From: Parascedosporium putredinis
Lineage: Eukaryota; Ascomycota; Sordariomycetes; Microascales; Microascaceae
Assembly: GCA_949357655.1 (NCBI GenBank)
Contig: CASHTG010000002.1
Location: forward strand, 1,178,001-1,242,000
Direction: 5' to 3'
Length of the DNA stretch: 64,000 nucleotides
Below the pieces are notes generated by a model that saw only the letters and a list, made by a program, of their open reading frames with translations, ran no database searches and had not been told where the DNA came from. Every line of letters starts with the position of its first letter. Position 1 is the first letter of the stretch. This document shows positions 21,651 to 34,258 of the stretch, in pieces. The position numbers and the translations under genes are program-made.

Positions 21651-24600
21651 TTAGCTATCTGGCCCGGGCCAGAGGTCCGATAGGCGCCGAGTCAGGACTT
21701 CCGGGTCAGGCTCGTCCCTCCCCACAAATGTCCAGCTCTCCTCTTCGCCCTCGTCATCGTCATCATCGTCTAGACCCTTCTCCTGGTCGCCGTGCTTAGG
21801 CTTCCTCTTCACGAGCGATTTGGCGTATTCTAGATCGCGGTAGATGCATTGGATCGCCGTCTCTACGCCATTCTCCTGTGAAAGGGGAGGGAAACCCAAA
21901 TTAGTTCTCTTGTCCACCACCCAGGTATATTAACCCATCATCGAGGGTGGGAGATTTCTTACCTTTTGAATCCGCTGACCAAGAGACTTGGCCCTGACTA
22001 TCATACGCTCGTTGTGAGTGGCTTCCCAGAGAGCTCGCCCAAATGAATTCGCGCCCCACTTCCTCAGCCAGATGCCGACGCCGAGATCTTCCACGCGACT
22101 ACCGAAGAAGAACTGGTCGCCAAAGAATGGCCGGATGATAGTGGGAATGCCCGCGCGCAGGCTGGCTCCCGTGGTTCCCGACCCTCCGTGGTGCGCGGCC
22201 GCGTCAATTTGCTTGAAGAGCCAGTCGTGGGGCGCGCTCTTGATCACAAAGATTTCCGGTGGCAGCTGCGGCTCATCGGCGATGACCGTCGGCCCACCCT
22301 TGGTAATGCGATCGGACCAGCCCTTGGACAAGATGCAGCGCACGTCGGCAGCGAGCACCGCGTCAATGACTTCCTGCGTCATCTTAGCCGGGTTCTTGAC
22401 GATAATGGAGCCAAAGCCGACGTATACAATCTTCTTGCCGTCACTTCTCGCTTTGGAGATGAAATCAGCAAGGTCCTGGGGCGGGGTGTAGTCACCGCCC
22501 TCATCCAAGAACCAGTATCCAGTGACCCTGATCCAGTCGGAAAAGTCAATCGGGGGCGCGACCACCGATGGTGAAAAGTTGTACATGAAGGGAACCTTGT
22601 TCGGCTGCAGCTTTTCGAGGCTCGTGTTCGGAAGCTTAAGGGTGTTGCGTCTCCATCGGTTGACCTGATACGCCGTCGCCTTCCAAAAGATGTTGTCAAA
22701 GAGGACGTAGCTGGTGACGTTATACGCCCCACCCATCTTGGTTTCGGGCATAACAAAGGCATGGGGGTAGGCACGGGTACGAGTCCACGGCATGGTAAAA
22801 GCCCGGAAGTACGGGATCCCGAGCGCCTCGGCGATGTGAATGCCAGCCATCGCGCTAGGGCTCTCGATGAGCAAGTCGCTGCCCTCGCACGCGACCCACG
22901 CCGATGCCAGCAACTCGTCCAACCATCCGCGGAATGTCGAGTTGGCCTCCCGTAGGAACGACCACGTAAAAGTGCCATGCTCGATGCACAGTCTCATCAG
23001 CTCGCCGGGGTCGCCTTCAACCTTGGCAAACTCGATGCCGTGGCTTTCAATCCAGCCCTGGAATTCGGCGTGGGTGGCGATGCGCGGCTTGTGGCCTTCG
23101 GCAAGTAGTCCCTTGCACAGCGCGATATAGGGCTGCACGTCTCCTCTCGAGCCAATGGTCAAGCAGGTAATTCTGAGCGGCGTTGCGGGCTTGAAATCGA
23201 GGAGCGACGTCTTCATGTCGCCAAAGACGATGGGTGGTCCATCTGTGGCGGCTTGGATTGCGTTTATCGCGTGGTGGTTCTCGCTCTCGTGCCTCTCCTC
23301 CTGGAGGGCGTCCCGTTCGGCCTTTGAGACCTTGGCGTCGCGCTCCTCGCCGAGTGACAGCTGAGCTGAATCTTTGAGATATCGCGTCTTCTCGAGCGCA
23401 CGGAGAAGCGTCACCGTGCAGTCATCGCGTATCTCGCTCTTGTTGAACTCGAAAAACAACTCCTCGTGTCCGCGAATCACTAGGACCAAACCGGAATATC
23501 CAAAGGTGAAGCCCTTTTCCTTATTCACGTTCTCGATATCTCTCAGCGGAAGAATGAGCTTGGTCCTTGTGCCGATGAGCAGGCTGCGGAAGCACAGGTT
23601 CTGGTCGCTGATGTAAATCTTGCCATAGAGCGGTAGCACGCGGAATAAGTGGCCAAAGTACACAGACTGAAGTTTTTCCGTCTCCGGTAAAGCAAAGTGA
23701 GCACGGAATCTCTCGTTCGCCAGTTCGCGGCTCTTCTCATCGTCATGAGAGTCGTCCTCGTCCTCGTCGTCGGTTCTGAGCCCATGGGGCTGCTCGTAGT
23801 GCTTCCTTCCTCCCTTCCACATCCCGGAAACCTTTTCAACGTAGCCCATGGACTCCGACGCCAGGAGAGAGCTCATCTTCCTGCTCGTGGAATTGAGGTA
23901 GTTGGCAAAGGCGCCAGCTCGCTGCAGCGGATAGGTCCCCATCTTGGCAATTTGCTGTAGCGTGGGCGCATTGGGGGCAGGGGCTCGCCAATGTTGTGGG
24001 CCGTCGGCTCAGGCAAGTTACTGGTGCTAGCGGCGTGCTTTGGTCCCAGGATCTTGGGCGGCGGGGTGTGTGGCAACGGAGTACCGGGCGCCGATTTGTC
24101 TCCGAGTTCTTGGCGTCTAGTGCTTGACATTGATCGCCGGATAGTAGGGCTCTTAAAGACATCGCTGCCCTTGAGGATCTGGCTCGCGGAGGGGTCGTCA
24201 CTGCTCGACATGACGAGAGCGGAAACGCTTGGCTCGTCCACAGAGTGGACGTACGATTCAGAAGATGCGGCGTTTTTCCATGGAGAGTCCGGCTTGCTGT
24301 CTGCGTGACCGCTCTGACTAAGAGACCGTCTTGTGCCGCTAAAGTTTCGGTGAGGGGGTGCCGTGGCCGCTCCGGGGGTGGTCGACGCTTGACCTAGCAA
24401 ACGGTCTAAAGGCATCAAAGCTAGCCCGCGATACCTCACCGCTCGCCCTCGGGCTGATGTGGGTAGGGCTAAGCGGGGCAAGGGTTGCCCGGACCGTCTC
24501 TCGTGGGACTGTGGTTTCAATCATCTCGGGTCGCTCTTTGGGTGAGTTTTGTCTATGAGCCAAGACTGAAATCTTGGGCATATGCTTCTGCCGTGAGGCC

Positions 24601-26234
24601 GCGTCTTCTACTAGGATTTTCAAGACATTGATCGCTTCGGTACCATGATTGAAGAAGGAAAAGTAATACTAGCCCAATGAGTGTCAGCATCGTTGCAGCA
24701 AAAAGAAACAAGAAAAGGTGAAGGTTGAGGTGGCCGCGTACCTCGTCAAGCACAAACGTCTCGTCGTTATCGAGAACTCTGATCTTGCAAGTATCCGCGA
24801 ATTCCAGCATATGCATCTCCTCGATATCGATGATGTTTTCGATGGGCAACGAGATTTTGACGCTGTCGCCATCGTTGTGGGACCGGAAGATAACGCGTTG
24901 CATCGCCTTGACCCATTCTTTGGCGCTGGGAGCGCTGTCGGCTTTGAGATAGTAGGTCCGTTGGTGTGTGGTGACCGAGAAGTGGGTGCCCTCTTTCTCC
25001 TTGTCGGTGACATGTGCGGATATGGCGTAGCGTAGGTCAATCTGGCCGTGGGGAAGTAGACGTTGGTAGTGTCGGCGAAGTACGACAAGACATCACCTTT
25101 AAGTCGGAACCAGTAGCGGTTATACTTAGGGTTCCTCTTTCCGCTCTTGGAAAGATAACCAGACTTGGCTACCTCGTTCTAAGCAAACATGAATGTTAGT
25201 GTCGGGATAAGTAAGTTGCGGAGAGTGCTGAGATCAACTACCAGAAGTAGGGCAGCAGCTTGAAGAGAGTAGGGACAATCGTACAGCTTTCTTTGGAAGA
25301 TATGCGTAGAAGCAGATATGTTTGGTCGTGATATACATGAATCCTTGCAAAGGACACACTGCAAAAGCCAACACGGGTACTCTAAAGAGAGGCGACAAGA
25401 AGGTTAGTAACATGCTTATCGCATCATCCCCAGGCGAGGGCCGCGGTGCTGTGTATCATGAAGGGAAGACTTGCCTTCAATAACCTCTTCAGGCTCCTCA
25501 AACTCAAAGATGTCTTTCAGCTTCCTTGCAAGAGCACTGATACCGAGCTCGCCCGGCTCCGCATCGCGACTAACTTCGCCAGATAATCTCTCGAGGTCGA
25601 AACTAGGTCGGGCAGCCATCTCGGCCCTCGCCTCGAGCATGCGGCTCATGACAGGAGCATAGCGTTTGTCGCCCTCAAGCTCAGCAGAGGGAGCGTTGTC
25701 GTCCGATTCATCGGTGGGGGAGGTGGGCGCGGCCGAGAGCTTGGATCCTTCTTTCTTTAGCCTCGACTTGCCGAGGCGGGGCAGAGCAGGGAGGGAGCGC
25801 AGAAGCTTGTGTCCGCTGATTTTCCGGCGATGGTGCGTCTTGTCGTGGGCTTTGGGGGACATGGCGTGGCGCTTGAATATAGTTGTGCGAGAGCCAGGGA
25901 GAGGGTGGTGGTCATCCTCGCGATCGGCGTCGTTTTCGTCGTCGCCCTCCTCGTCGCTCGACTGAGGGTGAAATCGATCGGTGAAGTCGAGTCGGTGGCC
26001 GGCAGCAGCGATAAGGCCAAAGATGGACTGGTTCATATCCATATACATGGTCGGGCCCTGGCTGGCAGCAGTCAAATCTTCCTCGCCTGTATCATCGCCA
26101 TGCCTTAGCCGTTCAGGCATACCAGGGACATCAAGCGTGCTTGATTCCCTGGGTGGACGTTTCTGGAGCTTTCTTGGCACATGCCTGGACCTGGAGTCCT
26201 CTTCCGTGTCGGAATGGGCATCAGAGGGTGCCAT
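21651..26234 (-). CDS. ATG26: Sterol 3-beta-glucosyltransferase ATG26
   Basis: It transfers glucose from UDP-glucose to ergosterol at membranes and is needed for pexophagy in some fungi. Exons: 26234-25475, 25381-25285, 25178-24742, 24668-21963 and 21875-21651; about 1,408 residues, normal for the family. Order: acidic N-terminus; GRAM domain from about residue 254 (EYPCWLLQ, then FMYITTKHICFYAYLPKK); PH domain (NEVAKSGYLSKSGKRNPKYN, RYWFRLKGDVLSYF); second GRAM near 760 (LQSVYFGHLFRVLPLYGKIY); glycosyltransferase N-domain near 930 (ITCLTIGSRGDVQPYIALCK); and the UDP-binding HHGGSGTTGASLRAGIP near 1257. Intron 1 (25474-25382) has a GC donor, GCAAGT. Frame breaks: 25349-25351 (missing T), 25050-25053 (missing C), 24345-24347 (extra A) and 23980-23983 (missing C), all stated on the coding strand. 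Confidence 0.93.
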
Positions 26235-28658
26235 GTCTCAGAGGGAGTCGGTGTGACTTCACACCAAAATCGAAAAAAAGGGTGGAGGGGGAGGGAAGTC
26301 TATGGTGGGAAGCAGAAAGCTAGTCCCAAGAAGCGCCGGGTGGACGGGGAGGAGGAGGGGGAGGGGGCAGGCTCTCTGGGGAATATATAGTGATATATTT
26401 TGATGTTTCGAAACAAAACACAGTCGAGAAGGCAGTCAAAGAAAGTGCATGAATAGAAATAATAGCAGGCTTTGTCGGGACCGGAAAGAAGGTCAATCAA
26501 CAGTGGTACTAGGCAGTCACAGCTGGAGCTGCGGTTGGATCCAATGTGATGCAGGTGTCTATTCGTCAGGAGACCCTGGTCGTGGTTCGCCCTGCTTGAT
26601 GTGGACCCGCGCTTGTCGAGGCTCCAGTGCGCAACAGCTGCCAAACTCTAGGTATTCCTGCTGTTTTTAACGTCTTGCGAGGAGATTGAAGTTATGCTCG
26701 GCCTAAGAATATCGTCATGACCGGCCGAGGAAACGAGGTAGACTTGAGGCGACGGCTGTCTAGAATCAGGCCCAAAGAAGGTTTGGCGGGGTTGTTGCCC
26801 AGGTCCTGAGGTCCTGGAGTCTGGTGGTTATTGGTGGGGCGGGTGCGGAGAGTGCCGAGTCAATGTCAAAGAGTGCAATGTCGGCTTTGGTCAGAAAGAA
26901 GGATGGAATACGATGGACGCGAGAGGCTCGCTCAGTCAAAGCGATCGAAGAAGTCTCTAGTCTCAAAAAGCGTGAGAAGAGAATAGATAACAAAAAAATA
27001 TATCCAGGCTAAGAATGAAGACGGGCAGGGACAGGAGGTGGAATCTAGCCTACGACAATGGGCCCTTCTGACTCGTGGGCTTCAATGGGGAGAAGAGGGT
27101 GTTGAGGGAGTAATGAATGACTATTGGCGAGAGGAACAGGAACAGGAACGGACGACAACGGCACGGTGCAGTGGGCGAGAACGTCAATGCAGAACCCCCG
27201 ATCGGTGGCCAGTCAGGCAAGCCAGTGAGTGAGGAAGAGTGCACGAGCTTGGTCAGTCATTCACTCAACATGCACCGACACGTCCAGCGCTGGCTCAGTC
27301 CAGGGTCCGTTCAATATTTAGTGGCTGACGATCAAGGTACTTGGAGGATGACGACGTTGGCCAGCAGAAAACGACCAACTACCTGTCACAGGCGTACGCC
27401 AAGTACTGGTACATAAAGCCGTCCAAGATTTCAAGAAGCTGCCGCATTCTCAAAAATATCCAGTCTTGTACCTCAGTACCCCTACCTCACCACCGCTATC
27501 AGCAATGTTCCCGTGGCGGACATGGGGCTTATCGATAAGATATGTGGGACAGTCCAAGTATCAGGACCCAGCATCATCAGTAACCCTCGGAAAGCTGGGC
27601 GACTCCTCTCAAGAGATGGCATTGATCTTCTAAAATCTTCTCGCTCTCTGTCTGACCGAGCCTGCAGGCTGTGCTGCCTCGCTTGCAGCTGCTCGCTCTG
27701 GTCGTATCATAACTGCATTGGCCGATATAAACGACCCAAGCGGCTCTACGTCTGCCTATGCCACTTGGTTCCTTGGCATCCATCATCCTCGCACTCAGAA
27801 CGTTGAGGCTCACCTCTACTGCAGAAATGCCGTTCCCCTGCAGGGTTTTTATTTCTTGTTCCCCGTCCAAGTTGAAGAAATATCAAGATTGGTGTTGCCT
27901 CTGGTTAGATTAATAGATGCATCAATTAAATCAGAGTTGATCGATGAGGATATTCGTCACTAACTCATCTTTCTCACCGCGTCGACACATGAGACAGCGC
28001 ACAGGTTGCTCCATGTAGGTCAAGCTCAATCTCACCCTCGCAAAAGGTGCTCGACTTGTTTTCTCCTTCTTCCCCATGCTCATCTGTTATCTCTCTTTTT
28101 TTCTCATCTTTTCTCTCCCATTTTTTTCTCTCTTTCGAACCCCTAACCTCATCGAAACGATGCCCCTTCGCAGTGTGTCCTGCGTCAAATCTACATGTGA
28201 TAGGCCAAGCTCACCTGCCATCGAGGCCCGGCCTCTTCCGGTCTAGTCACCCGATCAAACCAGTACCCTCGTCCGTTTGAGGGCAAAGGCGTGCTGTAAG
28301 CTAACACCCCACGCCTCCCTCGGGTGACTTGATGGCCCGTCATTCATCGCGTTTGCTTCCAGTCGAATGCGGTATTATTGGCACACATACCAGACGCGCG
28401 GGTTTTTATTGAACTCCGGCAATCCGGTTGCTCGCTCGTGGGCCAGCACACATGGGAGTTGAAGCCTCACTGGTGGTTGTAAAATAGAGTCGACGTCTGG
28501 CAAAATATACAGGCAATAATGACGTTCAAGTGTGGTATATCACTTCTTTGGATAACACGTACAAACTGTCTCGTTTACTAGCCGCATCGCGAAAGCTAGA
28601 GACAGCATCTACTTCCGAAGCCCCCTTCATCCGGCAAGGCCGGCGGTGGTCAAAAGTG
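26235..28658. other. 2.4-kb intergenic region between ATG26 and CHL1
   Basis: This is the promoter side of ATG26 and the 3' flank of CHL1, both on the minus strand. It holds GTAC-rich motifs at 27394-27412 and 27469-27480. A C/T-rich tract at about 28060-28160 precedes a lone 28-codon ATG frame at 28159. No conserved protein or RNA gene is recognised. Confidence 0.55.
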
Positions 28659-31559
28659 CTAGGTGCCGCCCTCAATATGTCGTGACCCATGGAACGATCC
28701 GTTGCACTTGGCTACATTGCTTAGCAGCTCTTCCAAGCAAGCATTATGAAGCAGATTTACCCCTAAAAAAGTGCTGAGTCCCCCCATAACCCTCCCCAGC
28801 GCCTCTCCATCATCACTCCCTGTTGCCATGGTCTCTGCAATCCAACCGGGAAGTTTCCCGCGGATTCGGCTCGTCGCATATCTCTTGTCCACCAAGATGA
28901 TGGCAGCGTAATCTCCACGATGCCGAATGGCCCGGCCGATGCTCTGGTTCACAGCACGCATGCACGAGTTCTCGTAAAAGGCGCGGGAGGCGTTCTTCGC
29001 CTGCACTGTAGCTTGATCTTTGCTCATTGTCCCCTTCCCGGAGGGGTCGTGCCTGCGGGTGTCTCTTTATCTGCCGAAGGGCACAGACGTGAAATCGTAG
29101 TCGTCTCGATATATTCGATCCTTGCCTTCCAATCCGGGGAGTTCATGTTCGGGTAAGGGAGTCCGATGATGAGTACACAGCGCCCAAGTCTATCGGAGAA
29201 GTTGATGCCTTCGCTCATCTTCCCGCCCACCACGCTTAGGAGCAAGGCACCCTTGGTCTTGGTGTTTGGCGAGGGGGATAGGATGGCATTGGAGTATGCC
29301 TCTAGTATCTCGTCGCTCGACCCGCCCTTGGACTCCCGAAAAGTTCTTTCTCGAGCCCAGGCGATCCCATACTGACGCCGCCGCGTTTGGAGGCTTCTCC
29401 TGCCAAGCCTTCACCACCTCATCTAGGTAACCATAACTTGGGAAAAAGGCTACAACTCCGTCCGGGATCACGGAGCACATGTTCAATATAGCGACGCCAA
29501 GGTCATTGATCATCCCCTTGTCACCACGACGTTGAAAGCTGAATTCAAACGTCGATGAGGCGTCGCCGGCCCGCGCTCTGCCAAGGGTCCAGACAGACAG
29601 GTTTTCCTTTGGGATCACATGGCCACAACTAAGCGTCGTAATCTTTTCGGCGGGAAGGTAGGGGAATAAATGTGTTGTGTAGTCGTCAAAGGGAGCCATA
29701 GTGCCGCCGGCAAGAATCACTGCGCGAGCAGAGGTTGCTATGGAAGAAAAGGCGTGGGTGGGGGAGAGGAGAAGGTACGAGAGTTGGATATCCCGCGGAG
29801 TAGAGTCAGTTTTCTGGAAAAAGATGCGCCCTTCGAAACTTAGGTTAGTGAGCGCGAGCAAGAAAGATAGGAGGGTATGTAACACTGGCGTTGAGGATCG
29901 AGACGGTTTTTGACCACCGGTTGCCTTGGAACTACCCTCGGCTTGTGCCTCGTCCTCGACGTGGGAAACATAACTCTCGATTTTGTAGGCCAACTTTGAC
30001 TCCTGAATGTACTGGACAAGTTTGTACATGTTGATTTGGTCGATGGCCTTGTGGCGAAGAAGTGTGTTTGAGTCCACAATGCCTTGCTCTGCCTGATTCG
30101 AGGTCAATATACGGGCTTAGAGCGACGCTCACAAGAAAAGAAACGACGGCCCTTACCTTTGCTTCAATGCGGTATCTAGCCACTCACTCAAGCCCTCAAT
30201 CACCCTGGCTACTCGTGCGACCATTGCCCGATTCTCACCTTTGAGCTTTTTCCAAATTTCCTTACATAGACGCCAAGCATCTGGCGGGCTCTCTTGAGCT
30301 CGCTAAGCTTTATGGTTGCGGCGTTAACATTGGAAACCGCATCCATTATGTTGTGTGCTTCGTCTATAATTACCACATTTCCCTCTAACTTGATCCCTAA
30401 TGCGTCTCTGGCGCTTTTTTGAAGCAGCAGAGGGTACGGTAGAGTGACAATCTCCGAACTTGGTATTGCAGGTCGTGAAGCATAGTATGGACATACCGCC
30501 AACGACTTGCCTAGTCCATAGAGGTCTTCAATATCAGGGAGAGTAGCGAGCGCCGTATCACGAAACTGGTGAGTTTGCGAGAGGGTCTCATCTTTAGGCA
30601 TGAATGTGCATCTCTTCTCTTTCGATTTAGACTGCTGCAGCTCAGCACACCTATCGTTGATGGCCGACAACGACCCAAGCTTGGAGACTGACGGGTTAAT
30701 ACAGAGCTGCTGTCGCGACGCGAGAGGAATCAACTTGACGGGCTCCTTCTGCGTGGAATCACTCTTGCCTGGTGACGACGGTGCCTTGGAGTAACTGGAT
30801 GGAAATGACGGGCGGCGGAGTTCCGAGATGAACTGGCTTAGCTGGGAATGTGTCCTGGAAGCGTAGAATATCTAATGTTTCCGTTACTACGAGCTCTACA
30901 GATATATCGAAAGAGATGGCGAGCACTACCTTCACTTCGTCTTCGAGTTTATCCTCTGAGTCGTCCGCTTTCCTCGGTCCGCCGAGGCCCATACGCGCCA
31001 GGGTCTCCCTCGTTTGAGCGCTAAGGCCGGATAAGGGGTCATTCCCGGCCGTCGCGCCGCCCTCCCAGTCATCAAGGAGCCACTCGGCATCCTCATCAAT
31101 CGGCTCTCTGGACGCGCTGCTTGCGGTGGTCTCCTCCTCAACGCGACGTCGCTTTGCGCTCCGCCGGGCCTCCATGGCCTTTTCCTTTTGTCGGATTTTC
31201 TCGAGGCGCTCCTCCCTCTCCTCCCATTGGCGGGTGAGCTCTTCGCTTTTCCGCTTGAGAAGCTGTTCGACGAGCCACTCCGGCTCATCCGCATATTCAA
31301 GCCCTATTTTCTTGAGAGTTTCTTCGTGCGAAGAGGCCTTGAAGCTGCGGAGCCAGGTCAGAGAGGAGCATATGAGGGAAAGAGATTTCCCAGTTCCGGT
31401 AGGACTCTCTAAGATGCCAATCTGGCCATGACCTGCTTGAAGGACCTCATATACGGCTTTCATGAACTGAAGCTGAACGTCATAGGGTGTGTAGGGATGA
31501 TGAAAATCTACGGAGTTATCCTGAGGGCTTGTCGGTGCATTCGATGGTATCTGTGCCAT
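28659..31559 (-). CDS. CHL1: ATP-dependent DNA helicase CHL1 (DDX11 family)
   Basis: A 5'-3' Fe-S superfamily 2 helicase of the XPD/DDX11 type, acting in sister-chromatid cohesion in the nucleus. Three exons: 31559-30930, 30871-30157 and 30092-28659; about 926 residues. The start MAQIPSNAPTSPQDN leads to FHHPYTPYDVQLQFMKAVYE (Q-motif region) and Walker A ESPTGTGKSLSLICSSLTWL. After the 58-bp intron come IFYASRTHSQLSQF (motif Ia) and a cysteine set fitting the Fe-S domain: LCINPSV, DRCAEL, RCTFMP and AVCPYYASR. The DEAH box is VVIIDEAHNIMDAVSNVNAA, and the C-terminal helicase part has AVILAGGTMAP, VVGGKMSEGINFSDRLGR and QSIGRAIRHRGDYAAIIL. Frame breaks: a missing base in the T-run 30247-30251, an extra base about 29344-29350, and a missing base about 29036-29046. 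The end is TAG at 28659-28661. Confidence 0.93.
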
Positions 31560-32418
31560 TTTGAAGATAGCGGCCGCGATAATAGGTTAGACTCCCTTTT
31601 CAATTCCGGTGCAGATATCAAAGGCCTAGGATTTGACTGGCGACTGTAAGCCGCAACATATATTGGATGATGTTGTTCATGCTTACACACTTTACTATCA
31701 CCATGGGCCTCAGACGTGGTTGCCGAGGACTCAGTCGCGACTGGACTTTCAACCTTCATGTTGAGGCGCCGCTGCAGGGGCTTGCCAATAATCACGTGCG
31801 TTGGACCCAGCGGGCCCTGGGGAACTATCGGCCAGGGCGGTAAGCGCCCCTGCACCTTCACTCCCAAAGGGATTATAGTGGGGACTAGAACGGGAACCTA
31901 GATTGTGAATAATTGGCACACACATTGAACACTATCCTTCACCATGAGCGATGAACAAGGAGGCAAGCCTTGACCCCGGAATTGCGAGAATGGAGTGGTG
32001 GCGTCGAGAGAGTCAAGAATGGCTTTTCAAGGTTCAGGTGCTGGGAAGCAGTGTCCCCTCCAGTCTGGTCCTAAGAACCACTGGGTTTGGTGGGTCATGC
32101 CCTGAGAGTCAGATCAAGAGAGGAACGCTCAACATATTTACGATCATCAAGTGGAAAAAGGCCGAATATATTTGACCTTGTCAGCTACTGATTCCAATAT
32201 TTGGAAAATCGTCCATCTTCATGGTGCTGCTACAACAGCCAAGGTCATCGTGCAGCGCCCCGGCCGGGCATTTGGCGGATGAGACAAACACCGGAGCCGC
32301 GCCGACAAAGGACGTGGTGGGGTCAAATTCAATGGTAGAAATGACCGAGGCGGGGTGAAGTACAGGTGCACTGGGACGGACCAACCGACCATTCAGTCCA
32401 TACTTAGTCATAGACATC

Positions 32419-32424
32419 CACGTG
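32419..32424. promoter_or_regulatory. CACGTG E-box upstream of RPL28
   Basis: A CACGTG hexamer in the context CCACGTGACC, about 240 bp upstream of the RPL28 start codon. E-boxes are bound by bHLH factors such as Cbf1; function here is inferred. Confidence 0.35.
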
Positions 32425-32455
32425 ACCGTAGAATGCACAGACCAATATACGCCCG

Positions 32456-32474
32456 CACACACACACACAACACA
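32456..32474. repeat. CA dinucleotide repeat
   Basis: A short, slightly interrupted (CA)n microsatellite in the RPL28 promoter, just before the TTAGGG hexamer. Confidence 0.75.
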
Positions 32475-32663
32475 CTCTCGTTAGGGCTCCGTTTCTGTGG
32501 GAGGCCCTACGCTCAGGATTTGCCAAAGTCGAGCCGAAGTCTATCAACCAAAAAAGAAAACCTCTTGCCCACCAATCCGCCCAAAGGTGAAGTTCGCATC
32601 TTTTCACACCCAACATACCGAACCCAACCGCAACGCGACTTATTTCTCGATAATACCGTCGCT

Positions 32664-32908
32664 ATGCCTACCCGATTCTCGAAGACGAGGAAACAGTACG
32701 TTTAATCAGTTTGCTTTTGGTTCCCCTCCTCCTCGGTCCCCAGGGCGTGGAGAGAGGTGTGGCCGGCTTCTAGAGGACTTTGAAGACTAACAATCGACGC
32801 AACAGCCGGGGACATGTGTCCGCCGGTAAGGGACGAGTTGGTACGAAAGACCCTCCGTGATTTTCGAAACGACATCTTGAACGAACTTAATCTAAACGAT
32901 TGATTGCA

Positions 32909-32946
<38 letters not shown>

Positions 32947-33564
32947 CGGTGGTCAGCACCAGTGAGTATTTCCCAAGGAAGACATATTTCCCAGCGGGGC
33001 GAGGGAAAAAAAAGAAGGAAAATTCTTTGCTAACCGACTTGTTATCGCATAGCCACCGTACCAACATGGATGCAAGTTTTTACCATTACGATTTCGAAGC
33101 CCTCGGGCTCGCGAGCTAGCCTGCTAACATCCTCGCCTTTAGAAATACCATTATGGTTACTTTGGTAAGGTTGGTATGAGGTACTACCACAAGCAACTCA
33201 ACCACTTCTGGCGCCCTACGATAAACATCGACAAGGTAAATCAACCCATCCGATACACCACGCCGAGTCTCCCGTTCGATTCCATTCTTTCTCGAGAGGC
33301 GCGCATCGTATAGACAGCAGAGATGGGTTACTAACAATGTTTTGCAGCTCTGGGCCCTCATCCCCACCGAGACCCGCGAGGCTTACCTCAAGGGCGAGAA
33401 GAAGGACACCGCCCCCGTCTTCGACCTCCTCCCCTCGGCTACTCCAAGGTCCTTGGCAAGGGCCGTCTCCTGAGATCCCCATCGTCGTCCGTGCCCGATA
33501 CGTCAGCAAGCTTGCGGAGAAGAAGATCACCGAGGCCGGCGGTGTCGTCGAGTTGGTTGCGTAA
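32664..33564 (+). CDS. RPL28: 60S ribosomal protein uL15 (RPL28 / L27a)
   Basis: An essential cytosolic large-subunit protein. Six short exons: 32664-32695, 32806-32840, 32910-32961, 33053-33071, 33143-33235 and 33348-33564. They spell MPTRFSKTRKHRGHVSAGKG, RVGKHRKHPGGRGLAGGQHH, HRTNMDKYHYGYFGKVGMRY, YHKQLNHFWRPTINIDKLWA and an end in EAGGVVELVA. The fourth intron (33072-33142) has a GC donor: ATGGAT is followed by GCAAGT and joins AAATACC, giving MDKYH. Two bases are missing, in CCCC at 33431-33434 and CC at 33469-33470. With them restored the product is exactly 149 residues, the normal length for this protein. Since this gene cannot be lost, the breaks point to sequence error. Many small introns are typical of fungal ribosomal protein genes. 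Confidence 0.97.
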
Positions 33565-34258
33565 AATACTGGAATTCTCTTGTTGCATTCTAGGGTGTCG
33601 GGACATGAAACTGGTTCGGTCGAGGGACGAAAATCTTCATAGAGGATATTTTGGGCACAACTCGAACGACTCAAAGGGAAAGGGAATCGGACGGTTGCTC
33701 ACTGCATTGACTCTATTATCAGACGAGGAGTTTTGCGAATACACCTGGGATTGGACGTGAACAAAGAAAAACATTTCCAAACCAAACCGGCGCAGAAACC
33801 GTGTGCGAGGCGGGCAGACCATCTTTCTCCTGGCTAGTTGTGTCTGATGCATGTGACTTAATATTACGATTTCACGACCAGATGCGGTAAAGCACAGTGG
33901 AAGTCGATTCTCCAGAACCATAAAGAAGAACGAGAAGCGAAAAGATGAGGAAGAGGACGAGGAAGAAAAAAACAAAGCCATGAATTAAACCTAGTGGATG
34001 CTCCTCAAATATCCCCGTGTCCCATCCATGCGTGCCAGCCATTTGCTTGAATTACATGTATAACAAAGACCCAGATGTACGCTTATGCGCCTCCACCAAA
34101 GCTCTCTACCGGTATACCTTTAAAACCTATACTCATGTCGTTATAGAGCTGGACTCACATTCCTGTGATGTCTGAACAGCGCCTCTTGATAACAAGAAAG
34201 AAAAAAAGAAAAAAAGACTTGGAAACCCACAGGCATCAGCACGACGCCCTCTAATTAT
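33565..34258. other. Intergenic between convergent RPL28 and CDC7
   Basis: A 3' flank of two convergent genes with purine-rich and A-rich stretches (about 33915-33990 and 34190-34220). No gene is recognised. Confidence 0.6.

Larger units (their letters stand above)
31560..32663. other. Divergent promoter region CHL1 / RPL28
   Basis: 1.1 kb between two start codons. Near the ribosomal gene it contains a CACGTG E-box, a CA repeat and a TTAGGG hexamer at 32481-32486, which could be a Tbf1-type telobox site. No gene is seen. Confidence 0.6.

Noticed and set aside
33236..33347. A GTTCGATTCC box resembling a tRNA B box inside an RPL28 intron
   Set aside because: No matching A box, acceptor stem or anticodon arm can be formed around it within the intron.
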